A stretch of 64,000 nt of DNA from Flavobacterium sp. M31R6 (GCF_013284035.1 NZ_CP054141.1:372001-436000), one strand, 5' to 3'. Shown: positions 51,599-59,662, counted from the stretch's first letter. A program made the numbers and translations. Notes: generated by a model from the letters alone, not told the origin.

Positions 51599-51713
51599 TG
51601 GGCGTGCCACCATAAAGAAAAGGGACCAAATCACTATACGGTGATTCGGTCCCTTTTCTTTATGCTGCCGGGCTATCCGCGCTACTTCGGTAGCTAGCTT
51701 TTATCCCTCACGC
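51599..51713 (-). ncRNA. Candidate structured RNA element, copy B
   Basis: Read on the minus strand this matches 2088-2204: GCG then GAGGGATAAAAGC, the perfectly shared AGCTACCGAAGTAGCG, GGATAGCCCG, a hairpin AAGAAAAGGGACC...GGTCCCTTTTCTT with a second inner stem AATCAC/GTGATT, and CGCCCA. The outer hairpin also looks like a terminator for the gene ending at 51579. Confidence 0.5.
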
Positions 51714-51870
51714 GTCTTCGGTGTTCAAAAGATATTTTTGTTGCAAATTATACTGTGTAGGATTCTAATTATTATTTTCTACATTTGAAAAAAAGGAAAA
51801 CGTGACGATTATCACTCAAAACCGACCAAATTTGGATGGCTTTGTGTGATTTTGTTACACATATGAATAA

Positions 51871-52258
51871 GTTATGGGGCAATTGTGCCGAAATTACGCA
51901 GGTAATTCCGATTTGGAAATGAAGTTTGTAACTCGCAGGAAATTTACAAAGCGGAAGCGTGAAAGTTGGAATCGCCAACCGAAGTCGGAAAATTAGAATT
52001 TGAAAAGCAAAAGCTTGAAAGTCGGAATCTGTAAGCAGAAACTTGGAAAATAGAAACGTAAAAATTTGAACTCTCCTACTCTAACGTGAAAAACAGAAAC
52101 TTGAAAAGTTTTGCGCATAAATTAAAAAGTGAATAATTGAAAATAATACGCCGAAAATTGCAAACCGAAAACCTAAACTTAAAAATTGGATTTCGCCAAC
52201 TGAAACGTGAAAATTTTGCGGTTTAATTGTAATTTCGACAAAACAATCGCCCCATAAC
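51871..52258 (+). other. Non-coding cassette-like unit
   Basis: No plausible gene on either strand. The ends, GTTATGGGGCAATTGTGCCG on and the matching region 52229-52258 ending CGCCCCATAAC, are inverted copies. The inside is purine-rich on the plus strand with about seven copies of an A/G-C-K-TGRAAA word (near 51957, 52011, 52042, 52085, 52099, 52206) and two TCGCCAAC words. What it does is unknown. The stretch 51714-51870 before it shows only a TGTGT/ACACA palindrome near 51843-51860. Confidence 0.5.
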
Positions 52259-52387
52259 ACACGCTACAAGCAATTTGGGGCATTTGGATTAATGGAAAGA
52301 TTTGTTTGTATTTGGAAGATTTGGCAAATCCGAAAGATAACGCTGATTTAATCCCAAACTGCTTGTAGCGCGGGAACGTTGGTGGCA
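52248..52387 (+). repeat. attC-like repeat, copy 1
   Basis: Outer core CGCCCCATAAC, 5' arm CGCTACAAGCAATTTGGG (52262-52279), variable middle, 3' arm CCCAAACTGCTTGTAGCG (52353-52370; 17 of 18 pair with the 5' arm), then GGGAAC and GTTGGTGG. The 27-base interior insert found in copies 2 and 3 is absent here. Confidence 0.8.
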
Positions 52388-52424
52388 ATATTACAGAAGA
52401 ATCAAGAATACAAATATGAATTAA

Positions 52425-52838
52425 ATGGAGTTTTATTTTAATAACGAAAATATATCAAGAGCAACAGTTAGTGATTTGAAATGTACAAGTTGTAATTTTA
52501 AAACTCTAACATTTGAAATTATTGGAGATAGTTGGGCTATGAATTTTATTGGGATAATTGGTGTTTTTGATGTTGATAAGGAAGAATTATTTATTACTCA
52601 TTTGACAAAAAATGAATATCAAAATTACCGAACAATAAATCAAAATGTAATCAGCGATAGACTGAAACTTTTGATAAATAGAGAAAACTTGATTTTCCTA
52701 AAAAATGAGATCGATCAAAATAATAAACTATATAAAAAATGTACAAAATGTGGAGAAAAGTTAGAGCAAACTAAAATGCAATCTCTAGTAGACTTTGTAA
52801 CAAACGGTGGTAAAATTTATACCATTGGAATTTATTAA
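52425..52838 (+). CDS. Cassette gene: hypothetical protein with CxxC pairs
   Basis: I do not recognise this 137-residue protein. Two pairs, CTSC (residues 20-23) and CTKC (about 106-109, followed by GEKLEQ), could form a zinc site bringing the two ends together. The middle is a mix of strands and helices (NFIGIIGVFDVDKEELFITH; SDRLKLLINRENLIFLKNEI). It has no signal peptide or membrane helix, so it is probably cytoplasmic. The gene is AT-rich, single, starts 46 bases after one repeat and stops 11 bases before the next, as integron cassette genes do. No promoter was identified. Confidence 0.7.
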   Translation: MEFYFNNENISRATVSDLKCTSCNFKTLTFEIIGDSWAMNFIGIIGVFDVDKEELFITHLTKNEYQNYRTINQNVISDRLKLLINRENLIFLKNEIDQNNKLYKKCTKCGEKLEQTKMQSLVDFVTNGGKIYTIGIY

Positions 52839-52849
52839 AAAAATACTGC

Positions 52850-53008
52850 CGCCAACAGCCACTACAACGGATTTGGGCATTGGGCTTAATGGAAAGATGG
52901 TTTTGTACTTGGAAGATTTGCTTCGCCTGTTCGCTATCGCTCGGGTGGCAAATCCGAAAATAGGTCTTAATTTAATCCCAAACCCGCTGTAGTGCCAGAA
53001 CGTTGGCG
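52850..53008 (+). repeat. attC-like repeat, copy 2
   Basis: Core CGCCAAC, 5' arm CACTACAACGGATTTGGG (52860-52877), interior with the 29-base motif at 52918-52946, 3' arm CCCAAACCCGCTGTAGTG (52977-52994; 16 of 18 pair), then GTTGGCG (53002-53008), the exact complement of the left core. Left flank AATACTGCCGCCAA (52842-52855) complements the start of its own unit (52379-52392). Confidence 0.82.
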
Positions 53009-53051
53009 ATAATTATAGAATACCAAAGAAAATTCATTAATAATTTAACAA

Positions 53052-53738
53052 ATGATAGAAAACGATAAAAAGTTTTTGGAAAATTCAGAAGAAATTTTCA
53101 ATTGGACTTATCCAGGTGCAACTTTGTACTATAAAGATTGTGACTTAAAAAGTAATGTACTTAACCAATTTAAAGAAGGCCAAATTTTAAGAAATGGATA
53201 CTTCCTTGATGTAAGTTGGAAAGGCGCAGGAATTGTTAAAAACACACGATTTATTATTGCATCATCTAAAGCTGCAAAATTACACGAAATCAATCCAGAT
53301 GTTGAAAAATATGGGCATTGTTGCATTAATGCAAATAGCTATTTTAAAGTTTTGAATATATACCAATTAAAGGATAAAACACAAATTTTTCTTTTGCATA
53401 TACCTGCCAACGGTCTAGATTATTTTTCTAAAGTTTCTTCCAATTTTGATCAACAATTTATTGATAAGGCTAAAAAAAGTTTTGATGATAAAATTGAAAT
53501 GAATCCTATTCCAGAGTTATTGGAAAAAAGATGGACTGAAAGAACAGATTTTCCAGTAGGAATGGATGGTTATAATAACTTCTATCCTCTTGAAACTATT
53601 ACACCTATTCCAAAACAAGGAGAACCATTGTATAGTGGAATCAGAAACTTAACAAATGATAATTCTGAGATAAATAATTCCAAAATTAAAATTGAAGATA
53701 AGCCTAGAGGTCTTTGGAATTCACTATTTGGAAAATAA
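53052..53738 (+). CDS. Cassette gene: hypothetical protein
   Basis: A 228-residue protein I do not recognise. No signal peptide or membrane helix is seen. The first 140 residues look like a beta-rich domain (GQILRNGYFLDVSWKGAGIV, NTRFIIASSKAAKLHEI, KTQIFLLHIPANGLDYF), then a helical region with charged residues (IDKAKKSFDDKIEMNPIPEL), and a polar tail ending RGLWNSLFGK. A GHCC pair near residue 95 may be functional. It fills one repeat-bounded unit, starts 44 bases after the previous repeat and stops 8 bases before the next. Confidence 0.7.
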   Translation: MIENDKKFLENSEEIFNWTYPGATLYYKDCDLKSNVLNQFKEGQILRNGYFLDVSWKGAGIVKNTRFIIASSKAAKLHEINPDVEKYGHCCINANSYFKVLNIYQLKDKTQIFLLHIPANGLDYFSKVSSNFDQQFIDKAKKSFDDKIEMNPIPELLEKRWTERTDFPVGMDGYNNFYPLETITPIPKQGEPLYSGIRNLTNDNSEINNSKIKIEDKPRGLWNSLFGK

Positions 53739-53745
53739 AAACGAT

Positions 53746-53875
53746 CCCCAACACACGCTACAAGCAATTTGGGTATTAGGCTTAATCGAAAAATTGGTTT
53801 GTATTTGGAAGATTTGCTTCGCCTGTTCGCTATCGCTCGGGTGGCAAATCCGCAGTAGTACCAGAACCTTGGGCG
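53746..53875 (+). repeat. attC-like repeat, copy 3 (internally shortened)
   Basis: Core CCCCAAC, 5' arm CGCTACAAGCAATTTGGG (53756-53773) identical to copy 1, interior insert as in copy 2, but about 36 bases including most of the 3' arm are missing after GCAAATCCG; it resumes CAGTAGTACCAGAACC and ends TTGGGCG. The remaining GTAGTA fits the arm of copy 4 (TACTAC) better than its own. Confidence 0.78.
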
Positions 53876-53907
53876 ACATTATCACAACAAATCTTAAACA
53901 TTGATTC

Positions 53908-54504
53908 ATGAAGAAAATTCTATTTCTTGCCTTTTGCATGGTAATACTTAGTTCTTGCAACTTACCTTCTTATGTTTTCTACAATCCCGGACAAACAACA
54001 GGTGTCGATTTCACCAACGGAAAATGGCTACTTAATGAGATAGATGCGCCGGCAGATTGCACAAAATATCTTAAAGAAACTTCAATACGTGACTTCAAGA
54101 TTCTTCTCGGCGAAAGATTAAATTATGTGACCGATGTTTCTGGTTTACTTTTGACACAGAAAAAAATTCCTTTGAATCCAAGTAAGCAAATCATTGCAGA
54201 TATTAAAAAAGGAACTAACTATGACTTTTTCATAAACATTAAAGCTACCCAAACAAGAAATGATTTTGGTTCAATTGATTTGACTCCACATAGAATGAGC
54301 AGAGAAGGCATGAACAGTAATGAAGTAACAATCGAAATCTACGATTTAAAAAATTCTCAAATTATTTACACTCAAAAAGTAGTAGCTTCTGTAGGAAAAC
54401 CAAAAGATAACTCTGATGTTCATTTTTCTAAGCCTTCAAGAAGTTTAATAATTGGCGCATATAATAAACTAATAAGAGATATTAAAAAAAAGTCAATAAA
54501 GTAG
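53908..54504 (+). CDS. Cassette gene: putative lipoprotein
   Basis: The 198-residue protein starts with a lipoprotein signal (ILFLAFCMVILSSC, cysteine at 17). The mature part alternates strands and helices (FTNGKWLLNEIDAPADCTKY, DYDFFINIKATQTR-like segment, VTIEIYDLKNSQIIYTQKVV), and a second cysteine lies in ADCTKY. No family is recognised; the NSQIIYTQ strand pattern resembles small lipoproteins that bind near the outer membrane, but this is not evidence of function. It is the last gene of the array, followed 6 bases later by a truncated repeat. Confidence 0.72.
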   Translation: MKKILFLAFCMVILSSCNLPSYVFYNPGQTTGVDFTNGKWLLNEIDAPADCTKYLKETSIRDFKILLGERLNYVTDVSGLLLTQKKIPLNPSKQIIADIKKGTNYDFFINIKATQTRNDFGSIDLTPHRMSREGMNSNEVTIEIYDLKNSQIIYTQKVVASVGKPKDNSDVHFSKPSRSLIIGAYNKLIRDIKKKSIK

Positions 54505-54505
54505 T

Positions 54506-54562
54506 AAAGCCGCCCAACACCTACTACAACAAATTTGGGCAATGAGCTTAATGAAAAGTTGT
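54506..54562 (+). repeat. attC-like repeat, copy 4 (5' half only)
   Basis: AAAGCCGCCCAA complements the start of its unit (53869-53880) in 10 of 12; arm CTACTACAACAAATTTGGGC and AATGAGCTTAATG follow, then similarity ends. No 3' arm. The rest of the gap to 54786 is AT-rich without recognised signals. Confidence 0.72.
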
Positions 54563-54786
54563 TCCTCCAAAAATCAATAATCAAACCCCTTTAACAGAAT
54601 TTATTCACCTCTTCACAAAAAACAAAAGCTAAACAAATTCCCGTTTTAGGCCGATTCTGTAAATAAAATAATAAAACAATTCATAAATAACTTTTCATTA
54701 ATTATCTCCGATGATTTTTGCCAATTATATACCGATTTTTATACGTGTTTTGTCTAAATTGCGACTAGAAATAAATTAGACAGGGT

Positions 54787-57447
54787 ATGCCAGAAAGAGA
54801 TCCAGAAAAAAACGCCGAAAAAGCACGTTTACAACTAAGAACCGATAATAAAGGCTGGAAAAAATGGGGTCCCTATTTAACCGAAAGACAATGGGGTACC
54901 GTGAGAGAAGATTATTCCCAAAGTGGTTATGCCTGGGGCAGCACTACTCATGACATGGCTCGTTCCAAAGCGTATCGCTGGGGTGAAGAAGGGATTGGGG
55001 GTATTTCCGACAACAAACAACATATCTGCTTTGCTTTTGCATTTTGGAACCATAAAGACCGTATCTTAAAAGAGCGCTTTTTTGGGTTAACTCCAGCCGA
55101 ATCAAATCATGGCGAGGATGTCAAAGAAATTTACTTTTATCAAGATTCTACTCCTACACATTCTTACCAAAAGATGCTTTATAAGTATCCTCATGCCGTT
55201 TTTCCCTATGAAAAATTAATTGAGGAAAGTAAAAAGCGTAGCCGTCTGGAACCCGAATATGAATTGCTGGACACGGGGGTTTTTGACAAAGATGAATATT
55301 TTGATATCACTATTGAATATGCCAAAGCCGATGAACAAGACATATTAATCAAGGTAACGGTAGAAAATCGTTCCAAAATAATGGCTCCCATTACGGTATT
55401 ACCTACTATCTGGTTCAGGAATACGTGGAGTTGGGGATATGAAAATTACAAACACAAACCTACTTTAATTGGAGTCGACAAATCACACATAGAAGTCAAT
55501 CATCGATTGGTGGGACACTTCAATTTGTACGCCGAAAATGCCAAAGATCTTTTGTTTTGTGACAACAAAACCAATTTTGAAAAATTATATAAATCGCCCG
55601 CTCAATCTACTTATGCCAAAGATGGAATAAACGATTATATTATCAATCAAAAACGAACTAGCATAAACCCAGAAGCCATTGGTACCAAAGCATCGGTACA
55701 TTATGATGATTACATTCCGCCACTTGGCAAAAAAGAATACCGCCTTCGATTTACAAATACCAATCCGGATAAACCCTTTGAAGATTTTGATGCTATTTTT
55801 AAACAAAGAATTGAGGAAGCCGACGAATTTTATGCACCACTTCAAAAAGGGGTAAAAGACGAAAAATTAAAATCCATTCAGCGACAAGCATACGCAGGTA
55901 TGCTTTGGACCAAACAATGGTATTACTATAATGTTTTTGAATGGTTAAAAGGCGATCCATCAACTCCCCGACCCGATGCCAATCGAAAAGAGGGGCGCAA
56001 CAGTGCCTGGAAACACATGTATACGTCCAATATTCTCTCGATGCCGGACAAATGGGAATACCCTTGGTTTGCCGCGTGGGATCTGGCTTTTCATACCTTG
56101 CCCTTGGCCAGATTGGATCCTGATTTTGCCAAAAGGCAATTATCGGTTATTCTTAGGGAATATTACATGCATCCCAATGGACAAATCCCGGCTTATGAAT
56201 GGTCGTTCTCGGATGTCAATCCGCCCGTTCATGCCTGGGCAACCTGGAAAGTATATGAAATTGACAAAGAAGCCAATAATGGTGTTGGTGATACTGTTTT
56301 CTTGGAGCGTATTTTTCACAAACTTCTGCTCAATTTTACGTGGTGGGTAAACTTGAAGGATAAAAACGGAAATAACATCTTTGGGGGTGGATTCCTCGGA
56401 ATGGATAATATTGGAGTATTTGACCGCTCCGCCGATTTACCCACAGGAGGTCATCTCGAACAAGCCGATGGTACGGGTTGGATGGCAATGTACTGCCTGA
56501 ACATGCTGCGAATAGCCTGTGAAATATCGCTAAAAAATCCTGTTTATCAAGATATGGCATCCAAATTCTTTGAGCATTTTCTCCAAATTTCGGGAGCCAT
56601 GCAATCTTTGGGGGATAATAAATTGAACCTTTGGGATGAAGAAGATCAGTTTTATTATGACATGCTCCATAAAGAAAACGGTGATGCCCAACTACTAAAA
56701 ATTCGTTCAATGGTTGGATTAATTCCTCTATTTGCCGTCGAAGTTTTAACGCCCGAATTACTGGAAAAATTGCCCATCTTCAAGCGCCGCGTCGAATGGG
56801 TTTTGAAAAACCGTCCTGACCTAGCTGGTTTAGTTTCCAGTTGGTACAATCCAGGGAAAGGTGAAACCCGTTTACTTTCTACGCTTAGAGGACATAGAAT
56901 GAAAATGATACTCAAACGTATGTTTGACGAAAAGGAATTTTTGTCCGATTATGGAGTTCGCTCTTTATCCAAATACCATAAAGACCAACCTTATAAATTC
57001 AAACATGATGGCGGAACCATTCAAGTAGATTATACGCCAGCCGAAGCCACCGGAGACATGTTTGGCGGAAATTCCAATTGGAGAGGTCCTATTTGGTTTC
57101 CTATGAATTATTTGATTTTGGATTCACTGGAAAAATTCCACAGCTATTATGGCAAAGACTTCAAGGTCGAATTTCCGACCGAATCGGGTAAATTGGTGAA
57201 TTTACAAGAAGCCGCCGAAGGTGTAGCCGAAAGATTATTAGCCCTATTTGTTCCCGATGCTAATAAAAAAATCCCAATGTATGGCGAATACAAAAAGTTT
57301 CAGGAAGACCCTCTTTTCAATAAAAACCATTTGTTTTTTGAATATTTTGATGGAGATAGCGGTAAAGGTTTAGGAGCTAACCACCAGACGGGATGGACTG
57401 GACTTATCTCTGAAATTATAAGGCATTTGCATGAGGTAGCAGAATAA
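54787..57447 (+). CDS. GH63-type glycoside hydrolase (MGH1-like glucosidase)
   Basis: An 886-residue protein without signal peptide. The N-terminus (RLQLRTDNKGWKKWGPYLTE, QWGTVREDYS) and the (alpha/alpha)6-barrel part starting near residue 370 (WKHMYTSNILSMPDKWEYPW, AAWDLAFHTLPLARLDPDFA, GQIPAYEWSFSDVNPPVHAW, MFGGNSNWRGPIWFPMNYL) match bacterial GH63 enzymes and MGH1-like proteins, which cleave alpha-glucosides such as glucosyl- or mannosylglycerate in some species. Acidic residues in AAWDLAF and EATGD are likely catalytic. It is a cytoplasmic enzyme; the substrate is unknown. It lies directly after the cassette array with normal composition. Confidence 0.88.
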   Translation: MPERDPEKNAEKARLQLRTDNKGWKKWGPYLTERQWGTVREDYSQSGYAWGSTTHDMARSKAYRWGEEGIGGISDNKQHICFAFAFWNHKDRILKERFFGLTPAESNHGEDVKEIYFYQDSTPTHSYQKMLYKYPHAVFPYEKLIEESKKRSRLEPEYELLDTGVFDKDEYFDITIEYAKADEQDILIKVTVENRSKIMAPITVLPTIWFRNTWSWGYENYKHKPTLIGVDKSHIEVNHRLVGHFNLYAENAKDLLFCDNKTNFEKLYKSPAQSTYAKDGINDYIINQKRTSINPEAIGTKASVHYDDYIPPLGKKEYRLRFTNTNPDKPFEDFDAIFKQRIEEADEFYAPLQKGVKDEKLKSIQRQAYAGMLWTKQWYYYNVFEWLKGDPSTPRPDANRKEGRNSAWKHMYTSNILSMPDKWEYPWFAAWDLAFHTLPLARLDPDFAKRQLSVILREYYMHPNGQIPAYEWSFSDVNPPVHAWATWKVYEIDKEANNGVGDTVFLERIFHKLLLNFTWWVNLKDKNGNNIFGGGFLGMDNIGVFDRSADLPTGGHLEQADGTGWMAMYCLNMLRIACEISLKNPVYQDMASKFFEHFLQISGAMQSLGDNKLNLWDEEDQFYYDMLHKENGDAQLLKIRSMVGLIPLFAVEVLTPELLEKLPIFKRRVEWVLKNRPDLAGLVSSWYNPGKGETRLLSTLRGHRMKMILKRMFDEKEFLSDYGVRSLSKYHKDQPYKFKHDGGTIQVDYTPAEATGDMFGGNSNWRGPIWFPMNYLILDSLEKFHSYYGKDFKVEFPTESGKLVNLQEAAEGVAERLLALFVPDANKKIPMYGEYKKFQEDPLFNKNHLFFEYFDGDSGKGLGANHQTGWTGLISEIIRHLHEVAE

Positions 57448-57464
57448 CGTTTAACATACCACAT

Positions 57465-57512
57465 AAAAATCACCAACAAGATATTTAAAAATCTTACTTG
57501 GTGATTTTTTAT
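57465..57512 (+). terminator. Terminator
   Basis: AAAAATCACCAA...AAGAT / ATCTT...TTGGTGATTTTTT stem with T run after the glycosidase gene. Confidence 0.88.
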
Positions 57513-57571
57513 TTTTCCTACATTTGGGTGCTTTTAAAAACCAAAACTAAACCACTTCTTAATTTTAAAAC

Positions 57572-58807
57572 ATGAACAACACCTACAAACCGATTGAAGA
57601 TAATAAAAGAACCACAATTGTTGATATTCTGAGAGGCTGGGCTTTACTTGGTGTTGTCATTGGTAATTATGTCGATTATAAATTTATTGGCTTACCTTCA
57701 GATTCTAATGCTAAAAATATAGTAACGACAATTCTTGGAAATATTCATCAATATGTTTTTGCGGCCAAATCTTGGACATTATTAAGTGTTTTATTTGGTT
57801 ATGGTTTTGCTGTTTTAATTCAAAATGTAGAGAGCAAAGGCAAGAATCCTGTTGGCTTTTTTGCTTGGCGAATGTTGATTCTTTTTGTGCTGGCTTTTGT
57901 TAATTCGGCTATTTGGCTGGGTGACATTTTGAAAGATTATGCTTTTCTGGGTCTTATTTTATTATTGTTTTATAAATGTTCTGCAAAAACAATTCTTAGG
58001 GTGAGTTTGTTTCTTTTACTAACTATTCCTCTAATTTCTGGATATGTCAATACCCTTAAATATGTAGTGCCTGATGTATATTCGGATCCTAAACATTTAC
58101 AATTGTATCATTCAAGTAACTGGTTCGATGTGTTTGAGTACAATCTATTGGGTACTTATTACGGTCAAATGCTAAATTTAACTTATGCAATAACGGTCCA
58201 CATAATGATGTTTACTTGTATGTTATTGGGGTTTTATGCTCAAAAAACAGATTTTTTTACTAGGCTTCCAGAATTGAAAAAAACCTTAAAAAAGACATTT
58301 TTCATCAGTCTGGCAATTGCGCTTCTACTCATTTCCGTTTTTGAAATTGTTTTTTCAAAAGACTTAGTTTTTCCAACTTATTTTAGACCTGGTTATTGGT
58401 TAGTATTAAGTACCATGTTTTCTATTGCTACGGGAATTTGTATTTTATATAACCATAATAAGCTGCAAACCCTTTTTGCCTATTTTAGACTTTCGGGGAA
58501 AATGACTTTGACCAATTATGTTGTTCAAAACCTATTGGCTACCGTAATCTTTTCGGGAATAGGACTGAAATTATACAATACCATGCCTTTTTGGTTCTAC
58601 TATATATTGGCGGTTTCGGTATTCATTATTCAATTGTTTGTGAGCAAATGGTGGCTTTCCAAATTCAATTATGGCCCTGTGGAATGGCTATGGAGAGTAT
58701 TGAGTTACAAACAACTATTTGCGTTTAAGAAAATAGCAACCGAATCTATACCAAAAGAATCTGATGCTGTTGTTAAAGAACAGGAAACTGTGGTTGTTGA
58801 GCTTTAA
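57572..58807 (+). CDS. DUF418 family membrane protein
   Basis: A 411-residue protein with about nine membrane helices. The start RTTIVDILRGWALLGVVIGN (residues 14-33) and the middle YGFAVLIQN and GKMTLTNYVVQNLLATVIF with the end FNYGPVEWLWRVLSY are the DUF418 landmarks (YeiB-like, of the acyltransferase-3-related group). It sits in the inner membrane; function is unknown, though relatives are proposed acyl- or lipid-modifying proteins. The last 30 residues are polar. It is single, and may be read with the next gene 59 bases downstream. Confidence 0.9.
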   Translation: MNNTYKPIEDNKRTTIVDILRGWALLGVVIGNYVDYKFIGLPSDSNAKNIVTTILGNIHQYVFAAKSWTLLSVLFGYGFAVLIQNVESKGKNPVGFFAWRMLILFVLAFVNSAIWLGDILKDYAFLGLILLLFYKCSAKTILRVSLFLLLTIPLISGYVNTLKYVVPDVYSDPKHLQLYHSSNWFDVFEYNLLGTYYGQMLNLTYAITVHIMMFTCMLLGFYAQKTDFFTRLPELKKTLKKTFFISLAIALLLISVFEIVFSKDLVFPTYFRPGYWLVLSTMFSIATGICILYNHNKLQTLFAYFRLSGKMTLTNYVVQNLLATVIFSGIGLKLYNTMPFWFYYILAVSVFIIQLFVSKWWLSKFNYGPVEWLWRVLSYKQLFAFKKIATESIPKESDAVVKEQETVVVEL

Positions 58808-58866
58808 AGTTTTTAAAAAACTAACTTTTTTATAAAATGAAATTGAAATTTAAACAATAGTTCACT

Positions 58867-59580
58867 GTGAAAATAAAAACAATAATTCTTTTAATAGTTT
58901 TTACTTTGTCAAATATTTACGGACAAAAAACCGAGTTAAGGGTTTCATTAAATTCTGGACTTTTTTCATTTTCTGGGCAATCAGCAGCTGAAAATTCACA
59001 AATCAATCTTTATGACCAATCTTCTAATACAGGTTATACTAATGATCCATACGGCTCAAAAAATGGCTTCTGTTATGGCGTTTCATTAAACTTAAAAAGA
59101 GTAACAAAAAGTAATGTTATTTATGGAATTGATTTTGGTTATGAAACCCTGAGAAGTAAAGTTTCTATCCAATCGGTAAATGGATTTGATGGAACTTCGC
59201 CATTTGCAAAAAATGCATCCGGGCAGACTTTTTTAAATATTAATTCTTTAAACCTAAACCCGTCTGTTGGGTATCGATTTAACATAAATAAATTCCCTTT
59301 AGACTTAGTTGGTGGTTTCGATATTGGTTATATTTTAAAAGCAAGGGAAATTGGGAATGCAACCGATATGGATGGGATTGAATATTCTACTTCACTTGAC
59401 AGAAAAACAATAAATTATGATTTCCGCCCAAGAGTTCAAATCTCGACAGACTATAAAAAATTTGGTTTATATTTAGGATATTCTATCGGGCTGTCAAATT
59501 ATTTAGAGGGATATATCGGCGGGGTAAATGAAGCTTATTCAAGAATGATGCGATTTGGAATAACATACAAATTAAAATAG
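58867..59580 (+). CDS. Outer-membrane beta-barrel-like protein (GTG start)
   Basis: The only usable start before the signal peptide is a GTG at 58867 (MKIKTIILLIVFTLSNIYGQ when read as Met), giving 237 residues. The mature protein has regular amphipathic strands (FCYGVSLNLKRVTK, VIYGIDFGYETLRSK, NPSVGYRFNINKFPLDLVGG, FGLYLGYSIGLSNY) and ends with a strand finishing RFGITYKLK, as for an outer-membrane barrel of the PorT-like/OMP_b-brl type. Function is unknown. It converges on the M1 peptidase gene across a shared terminator. Confidence 0.75.
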   Translation: MKIKTIILLIVFTLSNIYGQKTELRVSLNSGLFSFSGQSAAENSQINLYDQSSNTGYTNDPYGSKNGFCYGVSLNLKRVTKSNVIYGIDFGYETLRSKVSIQSVNGFDGTSPFAKNASGQTFLNINSLNLNPSVGYRFNINKFPLDLVGGFDIGYILKAREIGNATDMDGIEYSTSLDRKTINYDFRPRVQISTDYKKFGLYLGYSIGLSNYLEGYIGGVNEAYSRMMRFGITYKLK

Positions 59581-59618
59581 TTGTCAATTATCACAAATTC
59601 ATAATTTCTTTTATATAA

Positions 59619-59662
59619 AAATACCCCCAAACAGTATAAACTTTTTGGGGGTAATTTTTTTT
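59619..59662. terminator. Bidirectional terminator
   Basis: TACCCCCAA / TTGGGGGTA stem with A and T runs between converging genes. Confidence 0.88.

Larger units (their letters stand above)
51871..54562 (+). mobile_element. attC-like cassette array without integrase
   Basis: Four units, each followed by a related hairpin-forming repeat: a non-coding unit (51871-52258), and units with genes at 52425, 53052 and 53908. All genes are on the plus strand and single. The start of each unit is the reverse complement of the bases just before the following repeat's stem: 25 of 27 (one 3-base gap), 12 of 14, 7 of 8 and 10 of 12 positions. This is the relation of integron cassettes that were circular before insertion. 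The boxes fit RYYYAAC/GTTRRRY only partly, and no tyrosine recombinase is present in the window. Confidence 0.6.

Noticed and set aside
51772..51978. Minus-strand frame of 68 codons in the non-coding unit
   Set aside because: It crosses the unit boundary at 51871 and has no recognisable domain; codon pattern looks random.
52179..52388. Minus-strand frame of 69 codons containing QIACSVC
   Set aside because: It reads repeat copy 1; the same QIACSVC appears in a minus-strand frame over copy 3 (53724-53960) because both translate the repeat arm. No start context or conservation apart from the repeat.
51580..54786. Insertion sequence or prophage remnant
   Set aside because: No transposase, integrase, phage gene or target-site duplication was found; the repeat-gene-repeat order fits cassettes better.
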